DNA of 64,000 bases, taken from positions 2,790,001-2,854,000 of the forward strand of contig NZ_VCMZ01000001.1 in the NCBI RefSeq assembly GCF_006352475.1, in the 5' to 3' direction. This DNA is from Acinetobacter pullicarnis (GTDB taxonomy: Bacteria; Pseudomonadota; Gammaproteobacteria; Pseudomonadales; Moraxellaceae). A program made the position numbers and the translations under genes. How positions within the stretch are numbered: the stretch's first letter is position 1; each line of letters opens with the position of its first letter. Below, in pieces: positions 1 through 8,139 of this stretch. The notes beneath the pieces are model-generated. The model had not been told where the DNA came from and did no database searches. It saw only the letters and a list, made by a program, of their open reading frames with translations.

Positions 1-1
1 G

Positions 2-184
2 GATTGGTTCACCCAACTTCCAGAACAAGAAAAACAAAAAATGCGGGAAGCTTGGCAACAAATGAGCAGTGATGAACGTCACACCATGCGCAAAAAACTC
101 GACAAAGCGACCACTGCTGAACAGCGCGCTGAAATTCGAGGACAATACCTCCAAAAATATCTCAGCAATACCGACCCTAAATAA
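2..184 (+). CDS. C-terminal end of an unidentified protein (partial)
   Basis: An open frame enters from the left edge and stops at TAA 182-184, giving 60 residues. It is highly charged and helical-looking (many K, R, E, Q) and contains LPEQEKQKMREAWQQMSSDE, a pattern reminiscent of DUF3106-type proteins with repeated 'pEqrqklRerWqqms' units. The family assignment is weak because only the C-terminus is visible. It lies on the same strand as the MuiA-family gene about 200 bp downstream. Confidence 0.5.
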   Translation, partial: DWFTQLPEQEKQKMREAWQQMSSDERHTMRKKLDKATTAEQRAEIRGQYLQKYLSNTDPK

Positions 185-386
185 CTTAAGTACTCGATAA
201 CTTAAATGACCAATCACTTAAATCTAAAACGAAGAAGATGCGATTAAACCCCGAAGCTTGTACAGCCTAATTGTTCAGCCTTAGTTTTCCCATTAAATTT
301 AAATAGTTGTAATCAATTTGGTTCTACTATTTATATCTAGTCCGTCATTCATGCATAATGCTTTAAAATGTGACTTGGACGCTCCC

Positions 387-1937
387 GTGAAAATAACATC
401 GACACTTCTTTTTGTTCCACTTTATAGTGCTCTTTCAACCACTGTTTATGCACTCAGCCTAAGTGAAGCCCCCATTCAACAGGTCACTTTATATCCCAAT
501 TCAGCAAAAATTGAACGAAGTATTCCGGTCAAAGCTGGTGAACACTTGGTGACTTTAGACGGACTTCCTGCAAATTTTGATATATCACAATTGCAATATC
601 AAACCTCAAATATCGATGTCAATGCAGTATCACATCAAGATAGCGCATTAAATAAACCCGCTGGGCAAGAATCACATCAACTCAAAAATGAAATTAAACT
701 GCTCGAAACACAGATTTCAGCACAACGTGCCATTATTCAAGCAGCTGAATTGCAAAATAAATTTTTAACCAACCTAACCACTGGATCAGGCACAAAAGTT
801 CGCAATCAAGCCTATGATGCATTTATCGCGATAGATGCTGCTACTCAGCAAAAAAAAGAATTAGAACAACGTCATAGAGAACTACAGCAAGATTTAAATG
901 CAATTGGGGATCACCAATTTAATCAACGTAGTCTAAAATTCTACGTTCAAGCAGCACAGAAAGGCGAAATTAAAATCAGCTATATCGTCCCCTATGCACG
1001 TTGGCAACCGATCTATAAAGCGGAACTAAACAGCGCTCAAAAACAAATTACCCTCACCCGCATGGCCATGCTTTCACAAAAAACCGGTGAAGATTGGAAC
1101 AACGTCAAATTAGTTTTATCAACTGCTCAGCCACAAGGCCAAGTGAGACAAGTTACACCAGAACCTTGGTCAGTTAACTACTATGAGCCGACACCCATTA
1201 TTCGTCCTGCACCCGTGCCAATGGCGGCCTATGCAATGACCAAAGAAAGAAAATCAATAGAAATGGATAACACCGTTGAAGTTGAAGCTGCTGCACCACA
1301 ATTCCCTGAATTTGAAGCCAATGAACTCAACTACAGCGCTGAATTTCGTACAGATACCAAGACCTCACTGGCCAGCAGTCAGCAACAAATATATCTTCCT
1401 TTAAAAACAGAGCAATTTCCTGTCGCACTGTCTGTTTGGGTGATTCCAAGACAGTCTCCTCAAGCCACGATTAATGCTGAACTTTCCACACTCGACAACA
1501 ACTGGCCATCAGGTATGGTCAAGTTATATCGTGATGGTGACTATATTGGACAACGTGCTTGGAACAATAGCCCAGATGAAAAACTCAACATGAATTTTGG
1601 AGTCGATGAGCAGATTCAGGTCAAGGTTGTTGATCTAGTAGACAAAAAAAATATGATGGGCAAAACTCAAGCGGAGACTTTGCAAAAACAGCAGTACGTC
1701 ATCCAAAACCTGCATAACTATCCGGTTCAAGTCAGCCTCTTTGATGCTGTGCCACAAAGTCGTCAAAGCCAATTGAGCACGCAAAGCAGCTATAGCATCA
1801 AACCATCAACAACGACCTGGCAAGGCCAACCGAATATTAACCAATGGATCATTGCTTTAGCACCACAGCAGAAGTTTCAACTTCAACTCGAGCATCTGTT
1901 TAAATATCCAAGTAAAGGGCATACTTCTGGTTTTTAA
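387..1937 (+). CDS. MuiA-family secreted protein (DUF4140/DUF4139)
   Basis: The protein resembles the mucoidy-inhibitor A family: an N-terminal DUF4140-like segment (VTLYPNSAKIERSIPVKAGE near residue 30), a central coiled-coil stretch, then a DUF4139 beta domain starting around SYIVPYARWQPIYKAEL. The family's biochemical function is unknown. I chose the GTG at 387 because it gives a clean signal peptide (MKITSTLLFVPLY...TTVYA), so the product is probably periplasmic. An ATG at 351 and a TTG at 318 are in frame, but the residues they add would spoil the signal peptide. A bidirectional terminator follows at 2013-2050. Confidence 0.75.
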   Translation: MKITSTLLFVPLYSALSTTVYALSLSEAPIQQVTLYPNSAKIERSIPVKAGEHLVTLDGLPANFDISQLQYQTSNIDVNAVSHQDSALNKPAGQESHQLKNEIKLLETQISAQRAIIQAAELQNKFLTNLTTGSGTKVRNQAYDAFIAIDAATQQKKELEQRHRELQQDLNAIGDHQFNQRSLKFYVQAAQKGEIKISYIVPYARWQPIYKAELNSAQKQITLTRMAMLSQKTGEDWNNVKLVLSTAQPQGQVRQVTPEPWSVNYYEPTPIIRPAPVPMAAYAMTKERKSIEMDNTVEVEAAAPQFPEFEANELNYSAEFRTDTKTSLASSQQQIYLPLKTEQFPVALSVWVIPRQSPQATINAELSTLDNNWPSGMVKLYRDGDYIGQRAWNNSPDEKLNMNFGVDEQIQVKVVDLVDKKNMMGKTQAETLQKQQYVIQNLHNYPVQVSLFDAVPQSRQSQLSTQSSYSIKPSTTTWQGQPNINQWIIALAPQQKFQLQLEHLFKYPSKGHTSGF

Positions 1938-2012
1938 GGCTCAGCGATAGAAATCACAGAATGCCGAAAAATATGACGCTAGCCAACTTAGTCATATGCA
2001 AATCCTAGCCAC

Positions 2013-2050
2013 AAAAAAAGCAGCTCGATTTCCAATAGAGCTGCTTTTTT
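2013..2050. terminator. bidirectional intrinsic terminator
   Basis: The arms AAAAAGCAGCTC and GAGCTGCTTTTTT surround an 11-nt loop. A T-run follows on the + strand and an A-run precedes, so it can serve both the MuiA-family gene and the convergent rnk gene. Confidence 0.85.
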
Positions 2051-2105
2051 AATACTTTTAACGCGCTTGATCACTTGGCTAATTGCATCATACTGTGTGC
2101 AGCCA

Positions 2106-2510
2106 TTATAAAAAGTCGCCTTCTCTTTCTGGCTGGAAAACAACTTTTTCAATTTTCACTTTCATCATATGTCCATCAGGCTGTGGCCATTCAATTTCTT
2201 GACCTTCTGCCAAACCTAAAATTGCAGCACCAACAGGGGCAACAATATTAACCTGTCCTTTTTCACCACGGAAATCATGCGGATAAACCAAGGTAATTTC
2301 AGTCGCTTCAGTCGCAGGCGCAATTTGAATCATCACTTTTGCATTCATGCTGACCACATTCGATGGAATGTCTTTCGGTTCAACGACTTGTGCACGTGCC
2401 AATTCATCTTCCAAATGTTGCATTGTAGGCGTCAATTTAGCCTGATGCTCTAACATTGTTTCCAAACGCTGTAAATCTTGTGATGAAATAATAATACTTG
2501 GTTTAGCCAT
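2106..2510 (-). CDS. rnk: Rnk, nucleoside diphosphate kinase regulator (GreA/GreB-like)
   Basis: The 134-residue protein has the Rnk layout: a short N-terminal helical arm (KPSIIISSQDLQRLETML) and a GreA/GreB C-terminal FKBP-like domain with TLVYPHDF, the APVGAAILGL motif near residue 90, and a terminal EGDFL. Rnk-type proteins bind RNA polymerase in the secondary channel but have a short arm; in enterobacteria they affect nucleoside diphosphate kinase levels. The full family length is present. It stands alone on the minus strand, between two terminators. Confidence 0.88.
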   Translation of the reverse strand: MAKPSIIISSQDLQRLETMLEHQAKLTPTMQHLEDELARAQVVEPKDIPSNVVSMNAKVMIQIAPATEATEITLVYPHDFRGEKGQVNIVAPVGAAILGLAEGQEIEWPQPDGHMMKVKIEKVVFQPEREGDFL

Positions 2511-2663
2511 CTTAGCGACTCCTTAAAACTCGAAATTTCACAGGCCATATTGCCCTGAATAACATCGTCATATTTGAATTAACGTATGAATTATTTATAA
2601 CAGATTACAACAAAAGCAGTCGTTAAATTTAAAACTACTTTTTTTACTTTTAACGCTTTATAA

Positions 2664-2690
2664 AAAAAGCCCCCTTGAGGGGGGCTTTCT
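2664..2690 (-). terminator. intrinsic terminator of glyA
   Basis: The stem AAAGCCCCC / GGGGGGCTTT has a 4-nt loop. Read on the minus strand it is followed by TTTTTTTATA, just downstream of the glyA stop codon. Confidence 0.9.
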
Positions 2691-2702
2691 CAAGTTTTTC
2701 AA

Positions 2703-3953
2703 TTATGCATAAACAGGGAATTTAGCGCAGACCGCTTCAGCTTTCACTTTAACTGCATCGATTACCGCTTGGTCACCTTTGCTATCTAGAATATCAGCAA
2801 TCCAACCTGCCAATTCACGAACTTCCGCTTCAGCAAAACCACGTGTGGTCACAGCAGGCGTACCGATACGAATACCAGAAGTCACAAATGGTGAGCGTGG
2901 ATCATTTGGTACAGAGTTTTTATTCACGGTAATATTCGCAGCACCTAACCATGCATCTGCTTCTTTACCGGTCACATCTTGTTTAATCAACGACAACAGG
3001 AATAGGTGGTTTTCAGTACCGCCAGAAACGATATCATAACCACGTGCAATCAATACTTCAGCCATTGCTTGAGCATTTTTAACAACTTGTTGTTGATAAA
3101 CTTTATATTCAGGAGTCATTGCTTCTTTAAAGCAAATCGCTTTTGCAGCAATCGCATGAACCAAAGGACCACCTTGGTTGCCTGGGAATACTGCAGATTG
3201 TAATTTTTTCTCAATCTCTTCGTTTGCTTTAGCTAAAATTAGACCAGAGCGTGGACCACGAAGTGTTTTATGCGTTGTGGTTGTGGTTACGTCAGCAATG
3301 TTTACTGGGCTTGGGTAAACACCCGCAGCAACTAAACCAGCAACGTGTGCCATATCAACAAACAAGTAAGCGCCAACTTTATCCGCGATATCACGGAAAC
3401 GTTGCCAATCGATGATTTGACTATAAGCAGAGAAACCAGCAACGATCATACGTGGTTTATGTTCTAAAGCCAAACGCTCAACTTCTTCATAATCAATTTC
3501 GCCAGTCTCAGTATTTAAACCGTACTGAATTGCATTATATGTTTTACCTGAAAAGCTAACTTTAGCACCGTGTGTCAAGTGACCACCATGCGCCAAGCTC
3601 ATACCTAAAACGGTGTCGCCTGGGTTAAGCAATGCAAGGTAAACTGCAGCGTTTGCTTGTGAACCCGCATGCGGTTGAACGTTTGCATAGTCTGCACCAA
3701 ACAATTCTTTTGCACGATCAATTGCAAGTTGCTCAATCACGTCAACATATTCACAGCCGCCATAATAGCGTTTACCTGGGTAACCTTCTGCATATTTGTT
3801 GGTAAGCTTCGATCCTTGTGCTTCCATCACCGCTGGAGAACAGTAGTTTTCAGATGCGATTAACTCAATATGCGCTTCTTGACGCGCATCTTCAGCAGTG
3901 ATTGCTTGAGCTAGTTCTGGGTCAAATTCAGAAATAGAAATATTGGCAAACAT
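2703..3953 (-). CDS. glyA: serine hydroxymethyltransferase
   Basis: This PLP enzyme interconverts serine and glycine while charging tetrahydrofolate with a one-carbon unit. Family motifs visible include ELIASENY near the N-terminus, GHLTHGA, and the PLP-lysine motif [15 protein letters not shown] start at the ATG at 3953 ([11 protein letters not shown], 416 aa), which has AGGAT upstream; the in-frame extension to 4007 lacks family similarity. The upstream gap to the divergent exonuclease gene (3954-4299) contains a TATAAT on the minus strand at 4026-4031 but no clear -35. I saw no glycine riboswitch-like structure there. Confidence 0.97.
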   Translation of the reverse strand: MFANISISEFDPELAQAITAEDARQEAHIELIASENYCSPAVMEAQGSKLTNKYAEGYPGKRYYGGCEYVDVIEQLAIDRAKELFGADYANVQPHAGSQANAAVYLALLNPGDTVLGMSLAHGGHLTHGAKVSFSGKTYNAIQYGLNTETGEIDYEEVERLALEHKPRMIVAGFSAYSQIIDWQRFRDIADKVGAYLFVDMAHVAGLVAAGVYPSPVNIADVTTTTTHKTLRGPRSGLILAKANEEIEKKLQSAVFPGNQGGPLVHAIAAKAICFKEAMTPEYKVYQQQVVKNAQAMAEVLIARGYDIVSGGTENHLFLLSLIKQDVTGKEADAWLGAANITVNKNSVPNDPRSPFVTSGIRIGTPAVTTRGFAEAEVRELAGWIADILDSKGDQAVIDAVKVKAEAVCAKFPVYA

Positions 3954-4299
3954 TAGCGAAATCCTAATTAAAAAAGGCTGTGAAGCCGTGCTCAGATTGG
4001 CGCACATTGTACCATGAAGTTTGCCATTATACAGAATGAACTTTGATCATTATTAAATTAAAATTATTCATCTATATAAGTGATTTAAAAACAAATTAAC
4101 CCAATAGTTTTATTAAATATTTCTATATTTTCGCAGCTTATTTATACTAACTTACTTTAAAATGTACTTTATTATCCCAATCATTGGTAAAAGCTGATTT
4201 GTTCGCCTATTCACTATACAGCTCCAATCAACTCTTGGTTTGTATGATCGAATCAGATCAGGTAAATTAAAAAACAGACCTCCACTTAGGTATATTGAT

Positions 4300-5001
4300 A
4301 TGCAGGCTATTATTCTCGACACAGAAACGCATAGCTTAAATGGCTTACCGATTGAAATTGCCTATGCCCCAATTGAGATTCATCACGCTCAATTAAGCTT
4401 AGATCGCCAGCAGATGTTTGATCAGCTTTATAGTATTGGTGATGAGAAAATCTCTTTTGGCTCAATGGCTGTACATCATATTTTAGAATCTGATCTAATC
4501 GGCAAACCAAGCTACCGTGAGTTTCAACTTCCTGCAGACACACGCTATATCATTGGTCACAATATTGACTACGATATTCGTGCAATTCAACAATGTGGTG
4601 TTAATACTGATCATATTAAAGCAATCTGTACCCTCGCTTTGGCCCGTGCCGTTTGGCCAGATGTTGAAGCCCACAATATCTCTGCTCTCATCTACCAAAT
4701 CAGTCAAGGCAGTGAAAAAGCCCGCAGTATGCTCAAAGGCGCACATCGTGCCGATGCTGATATTATTTTAACTGCCAATATTTTGATGCATATCGTACAT
4801 CACTTAAATATTCAAAATATTGAAGAACTTTATACAGCTTCCGAGGAGGCTCGTATTCCGAAAAGCATTACCTTTGGCAAACATCGGGGAACAGCAATTA
4901 AAGATCTCCCAGGTGATTATGTGCAATGGCTATTACGCCAAGAAGATTTGGATCCTTATCTACGTAAAGCCCTAGAAAATAAAAACCTGATTAGCAGCTA
5001 A
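4300..5001 (+). CDS. DEDDh 3'-5' exonuclease fused to a DUF3820 domain
   Basis: Residues 1-165 form an RNase T/DnaQ-like exonuclease: the Exo I motif ILDTET carries D7 and E9, Exo II is in IIGHNIDYDIRAI (D90/D92), and Exo III is HRADAD (H149, D152/D154). Residues about 188-225 match DUF3820 (ITFGKHRGTAIKDLPGDYVQ), found in 'quorum-sensing-regulated virulence factor' annotations. ATG 4300 has AGG nine bases upstream; the longer frame from 4240 lacks such support. The substrate is unknown. ISAba1 is inserted 66 bp after the stop codon, separating the gene from its probable terminator (6273-6314). Confidence 0.8.
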   Translation: MQAIILDTETHSLNGLPIEIAYAPIEIHHAQLSLDRQQMFDQLYSIGDEKISFGSMAVHHILESDLIGKPSYREFQLPADTRYIIGHNIDYDIRAIQQCGVNTDHIKAICTLALARAVWPDVEAHNISALIYQISQGSEKARSMLKGAHRADADIILTANILMHIVHHLNIQNIEELYTASEEARIPKSITFGKHRGTAIKDLPGDYVQWLLRQEDLDPYLRKALENKNLISS

Positions 5002-5058
5002 TTTTAACAATCAGCAAATTACTTGCTAAGCTAAAGTCTAATAGATGCATTTTCTTTT

Positions 5059-5067
5059 ATATTGTTT
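5059..5067. repeat. left copy of the ISAba1 target-site duplication
   Basis: ATATTGTTT lies directly before the left inverted repeat and is repeated exactly at 6248-6256. Nine bases is the usual duplication length for ISAba1 and IS10-group elements. Confidence 0.95.
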
Positions 5068-5099
5068 CTCTGTACACGACAAAAATAGATAACTCATTG

Positions 5100-5127
5100 A
5101 AATAATGTCATAATAATTGTTTTCTAA
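5100..5127 (-). promoter_or_regulatory. ISAba1 outward promoter
   Basis: On the minus strand, TTAGAA (5127-5122) and TTATTT (5105-5100) are separated by 16 bp. These are the -35 and -10 of the known ISAba1 outward promoter that activates beta-lactamase genes elsewhere. Here it points left, antisense through the exonuclease gene and then in the sense direction toward glyA, whose start lies about 1.1 kb away. Confidence 0.85.
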
Positions 5128-5138
5128 CGACGAATACT

Positions 5139-5708
5139 ATGACACATCTCAATGAGTTATATCTTATCTTAAACAAATATCTAAAATGGAACAAGTCACA
5201 TTTAAAGTGCTTTGCGCTCATCATGCTTGTGATTATTTTAAAGCAAACATGTAATCTTTCTTCTGCATCTAAAGCCTTGCCCATCAAGTGCTTACCACAA
5301 TCATTTTATCGACGTATGCAGCGCTTCTTTGCAGGTCAGTATTTTGATTATCGTCAAATTTCTCAGTTGATTTTCAATATGTTTTCATTCGACCAAGTGC
5401 AACTGACTTTAGATAGAACCAATTGGAAATGGGGAAAACGAAATATTAATATCCTGATGCTCGCAATCGTTTATCGTGGAATAGCGATACCTATCCTTTG
5501 GACATTGCTTAATAAACGTGGAAATTCAGATACGAAAGAGCGTATTGCTTTGATTCAACGCTTTATAGCCATTTTTGGTAAAGACCGTATTGTGAATGTG
5601 TTCGCAGACAGAGAGTTTATCGGTGAGCAGTGGTTTACATGGTTAATTGAACAAGACATCAACTTCTGCATTCGTGTTAAAAAAACTTCATTGTCACCAA
5701 TCATTTAG
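5139..5708 (+). CDS. ISAba1 transposase, N-terminal part (OrfA)
   Basis: The 189-residue frame begins at ATG 5139 and carries the first two catalytic aspartates of the IS4 DDE transposase (LTLDRTNW and VFADREF). It ends at TAG soon after a run of seven A residues (5679-5685). A -1 slip there joins it to the second frame and changes KKTSLS to KKNFIVTNH, which restores the full transposase. That fits a programmed frameshift rather than decay, since ISAba1 normally has two overlapping frames. Confidence 0.93.
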   Translation: MTHLNELYLILNKYLKWNKSHLKCFALIMLVIILKQTCNLSSASKALPIKCLPQSFYRRMQRFFAGQYFDYRQISQLIFNMFSFDQVQLTLDRTNWKWGKRNINILMLAIVYRGIAIPILWTLLNKRGNSDTKERIALIQRFIAIFGKDRIVNVFADREFIGEQWFTWLIEQDINFCIRVKKTSLSPII

Positions 5709-6229
5709 GAAAGAATCATAAAATTAGTGATTTATTTCGCCATCTTAAAGTTGGTCAAATTGAATGTCGTAAACGACGGATTTTGGTTGGTCGGGTGAAA
5801 CTATATATAAGTGCACTACAGTTAGAAAATGGAGAGCTTTTACTCGTCGTTTCTCCTCAGTTTAATGCCAATGCTATTCAGGATTATGCATTACGCTGGG
5901 AAATTGAAACCTTATTCAGTTGTCTCAAAGGACGCGGGTTTAATCTTGAAAATACGCGCTTGACAGACCCTAGACGAGTGAAAAAATTGATTGCGGTGTT
6001 AGCTATAAGCTTCTGTTGGTGTTACTTAACGGGTGAATGGCAACATGATCAAAAAAAAGTGATAAAAATAAAGAAGCATGGACGACTCTCAATGAGTTTA
6101 TTTCGCTATGGTTTAGACTATGTTCAAATGGCGATTCAGCGTTTAATTGGTTTTGGGAAAAAAGAAGAGTTTAAGGAAATTTTGGCAATTTTAAGAAGGC
6201 AGAACCCTGATAGGATAAGGGTTCTGTGA
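5684..6229 (+). CDS. ISAba1 transposase, C-terminal part (OrfB, reached by -1 frameshift)
   Basis: From the slippery A7 run this frame stays open to TGA 6227-6229. It contains the YREK-region glutamate in WEIETLFSCLKGRGF, the third DDE residue, so the joined OrfAB product should be catalytically complete. The first standalone start codon in this frame is a late TTG at 5783. There is no ribosome-binding site for independent expression, so I infer production mainly as the fusion. Confidence 0.88.
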   Translation, partial: NFIVTNHLGKNHKISDLFRHLKVGQIECRKRRILVGRVKLYISALQLENGELLLVVSPQFNANAIQDYALRWEIETLFSCLKGRGFNLENTRLTDPRRVKKLIAVLAISFCWCYLTGEWQHDQKKVIKIKKHGRLSMSLFRYGLDYVQMAIQRLIGFGKKEEFKEILAILRRQNPDRIRVL

Positions 6230-6247
6230 AATTTGTCGTGTACAGAG

Positions 6248-6256
6248 ATATTGTTT
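6248..6256. repeat. right copy of the ISAba1 target-site duplication
   Basis: ATATTGTTT is identical to 5059-5067 and directly abuts the right inverted repeat. Confidence 0.95.
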
Positions 6257-6272
6257 AATGAAACTTCATTTA

Positions 6273-6314
6273 GTTACTTCGGTAACAATTTAACCCACTT
6301 CGGTGGGTTTTTTT
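6273..6314 (+). terminator. tandem hairpins with T-run, displaced exonuclease terminator
   Basis: A small hairpin GTTAC-TTCG-GTAAC is followed by AACCCAC-TTCG-GTGGGTT and eight Ts. Both loops are stable UUCG-type. Before the IS insertion this structure lay about 80 bp after the exonuclease stop codon. Confidence 0.85.
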
Positions 6315-6463
6315 TATATCCAAACTTATATTTCATTTAAATCTGGCCTCCCCCACTACTTATTGTTCAATAATATTCATCAAATCCGTTATTTTTTAAA
6401 TTCGGTTTATCTTTTTTCAGTACCCGTACTTGGTTTTTTATTTAGATTTTTTAAATTTTACAT

Positions 6464-6490
6464 AAAAAGCCCATTCACAAAATGGGCTTT
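6464..6490 (-). terminator. intrinsic terminator of the 6.5-kb lipoprotein gene
   Basis: AAAGCCCATT and AAATGGGCTTT form a stem with a short loop. On the minus strand TTTTTATG follows, about 30 bp after the lipoprotein stop codon. Confidence 0.85.
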
Positions 6491-6520
6491 ATCAATTCAA
6501 CTTGCCTCTTTATTTTCAGA

Positions 6521-6778
6521 TTAAGAAGGCTTATCGATTGCATTAATCGCTTCAGTTTCAGCAGGTGACTGTTCTGTAGCAGGTGCAGACTCTACTGCTG
6601 GTTGATCAGCACTCATCTCAGGTGCTGGTGCGGATTGCTCAACAGTTTCCGGTGCTGCATTTGCATGACTTGCAGCTTGGCTTTCTACATTTTGAGCTGC
6701 ATCTTTTTTACCACATGCCGCAAGCAGCAATGCAGAAGAAGCCAAGGCAATCACACACAGCGATTTAATGTTTAACAT
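6521..6778 (-). CDS. small Ala/Pro/Glu-rich lipoprotein, function unknown
   Basis: The protein has 85 residues. A signal peptide (MLNIKSLCVIALASSALL) ends in the lipobox LAAC with the lipidated Cys at about 22. The mature part is low-complexity: Ala, Pro, Ser, Glu and Gln rich, acidic and probably unfolded. A GGGGT lies seven bases before the ATG. No family is recognised; it may be an envelope spacer-type lipoprotein, which is inference only. Confidence 0.7.
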   Translation of the reverse strand: MLNIKSLCVIALASSALLLAACGKKDAAQNVESQAASHANAAPETVEQSAPAPEMSADQPAVESAPATEQSPAETEAINAIDKPS

Positions 6779-6882
6779 TTTCTACCCCAATAATCATGAT
6801 TTAATAAATTCAAGCAATAAAATTTTATCCTGTTTATATGAAGCTTAGATGACGGTATAAATCTGTTCACAACAGATGAGAA

Positions 6883-7143
6883 TTATATTGAAAGTACATT
6901 AATAAACTTTTGAATGATTTGATCTGGTGATTGCCATTGCGGCCAATGCGCAACATCATCCAGTGCTAGCAGCTTGGGATGATCTATTAATCGACAATAC
7001 TGCTGCGTCATATATATGCCAGCGTTTGGGGCATTTTTTCGATTGATCAAGAACATTGGAATAACTGTGTTTTGCATTACTCCAACCAAACGATCTCTAG
7101 CTTTAAACTGCTCTAGAATGGATTTATTGAATTTGAACAACAC
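6883..7143 (-). pseudogene. remnant of an alpha/beta hydrolase (C-terminal piece)
   Basis: The 86-residue frame starts at a GTG without a recognisable ribosome-binding site. It looks like only the last third of an alpha/beta hydrolase: a strand-like TVIPMFLINRKNAPNAG, a helix, then ALDDVAHWPQWQSPDQIIQ, where the His of 'HWP' occupies the place of the catalytic His. The nucleophile elbow and acid are missing. A terminator lies only about 50 bp upstream, so there is no room for the rest. A very small expressed protein cannot be excluded. Confidence 0.45.
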
Positions 7144-7195
7144 CTTACACCCAGACTTATATTCTAATCATCCTTTATCATTGCTTTTAAAATAA

Positions 7196-7215
7196 AAACC
7201 ATCCGAAGATGGTTT
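7196..7215 (-). terminator. intrinsic terminator of the DUF333 gene
   Basis: AAACCATC-CGAA-GATGGTTT is a perfect 8-bp stem, followed on the minus strand by TTATTTT, 25 bp after the gene's stop codon. Confidence 0.8.
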
Positions 7216-7239
7216 GTATTTCAATTTCATTGGAAATTA

Positions 7240-7494
7240 TTATTGAGGCTGATTGCTTCGCATAAACTCCCACTCTTCAACCACCTGCCCATTTGGAAGA
7301 TAACAATAACCAGACTGACCACCTTCAGCATCAGTTTTAATTTTTAATTCTCCACCTTGATCGACACAATATTGACTCGCAGGATTTGCCATATTGATTT
7401 TCATTGAGTTAGCTTCTGTTTTATTTGCAATATTTGAACAGGCTGTCAATCCAGTTGCAGTAACAGCCAATAGAATATAAATAATTTTTTTCAT
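7240..7494 (-). CDS. DUF333-domain lipoprotein
   Basis: A short lipoprotein signal (MKKIIYILLAVTATGLTAC) is followed by a DUF333 domain with its typical core NPASQYCVDQGGELKI, GGQSGYCYLPNGQVVEEWE. DUF333 proteins are small exported proteins often labelled 'putative hemolysin' without evidence. I start at the ATG at 7494; an in-frame TTG at 7503 is possible. The two Cys residues flanking the core may form a disulfide in the periplasm. Confidence 0.8.
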   Translation of the reverse strand: MKKIIYILLAVTATGLTACSNIANKTEANSMKINMANPASQYCVDQGGELKIKTDAEGGQSGYCYLPNGQVVEEWEFMRSNQPQ

Positions 7495-7620
7495 CTGATT
7501 CAACAGCTAAATTTTAAAAATAAAATATATCAAAAAATAAGTCTAGAGATTGTCTATGCAACAAAAAGCACCTAAACAAACATACTCGTAATACTTTATT
7601 TTAAATTGGCTTTGACAAAT

Positions 7621-7643
7621 AAAAAGCCCATCTGACGATGGGC
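7621..7643 (-). terminator. intrinsic terminator of the small membrane protein gene
   Basis: AGCCCATC-TGAC-GATGGGCT forms an 8-bp stem, followed by TTTTTA on the minus strand. Confidence 0.8.
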
Positions 7644-7683
7644 TCCACTTTCACTAAACGCTTATTTTAGCCAATGACTGTGA

Positions 7684-7881
7684 TTAAACTGACTCTTCAA
7701 GTTCTGCATCTTTTGCCAAGACTACAGAAGCCAAAATAGGAACTGCAAGAATAATTGGCATTGCAAAAATCCACATGACAACGGTTATTGCTGGCGTAGA
7801 GAACAATTGAATACAAAGTGCAGCGAGTATCAAAATTAGTAAAAGAACACCTGCAAAGCGAATTATAAATTTTGTCGACAT
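7684..7881 (-). CDS. small two-helix membrane protein, unknown function
   Basis: The product is 65 residues from ATG 7881, with a GTGAG before it at normal spacing; an in-frame GTG at 7893 is the alternative. Two hydrophobic segments (about residues 5-25 and 30-54) are separated by a short turn, and the tail is acidic (KDAELEES). No family is recognised. It has its own terminator, which supports its being a real transcription unit. Confidence 0.55.
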   Translation of the reverse strand: MSTKFIIRFAGVLLLILILAALCIQLFSTPAITVVMWIFAMPIILAVPILASVVLAKDAELEESV

Positions 7882-8139
7882 ATTTTTACTCACATTAAGT
7901 TTCTAATCAAATATTCAAGTATATATCTTATACTCTCTTTTACTCAGATCGCAAAGTTAAGTGACTATTCATTCTAAATTTAATAGACCGCTTTCATAAA
8001 TCTTTTCATTACACCGAATACGAGAAAGACAAAGCGTATTTTCATATTTATGAAAGGGCCTATTAATAACATTATTGAGCTTTGTATGTTCTAGATTTTA
8101 GGTAACTTTATTTTAATAAGACTTATTATCAACTTAAAG

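Larger units (their letters stand above)
5068..6247 (+). mobile_element. ISAba1 (IS4 family), complete, 1180 bp
   Basis: The element is bounded by perfect 16-bp inverted repeats CTCTGTACACGACAAA at 5068-5083 and its complement at 6232-6247, and by identical 9-bp duplications ATATTGTTT on both sides. The length of 1180 bp equals that recorded for ISAba1, and both transposase frames are those of ISAba1 as I know it. Near the right end, CAGAACCCT/AGGGTTCTG (6200-6226) forms a stem covering the last orfB codons. The element sits between two convergent genes and interrupts neither. Confidence 0.97.

Noticed and set aside
3954..4299. Possible glycine riboswitch before glyA
   Set aside because: No tandem aptamer-like hairpins or conserved core were found; the region is plain AT-rich sequence.
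5708..5783. ISAba1 transposase as a frameshifted pseudogene
   Set aside because: The frame change occurs at an A7 run as in functional ISAba1, and the rest of the element is perfect.
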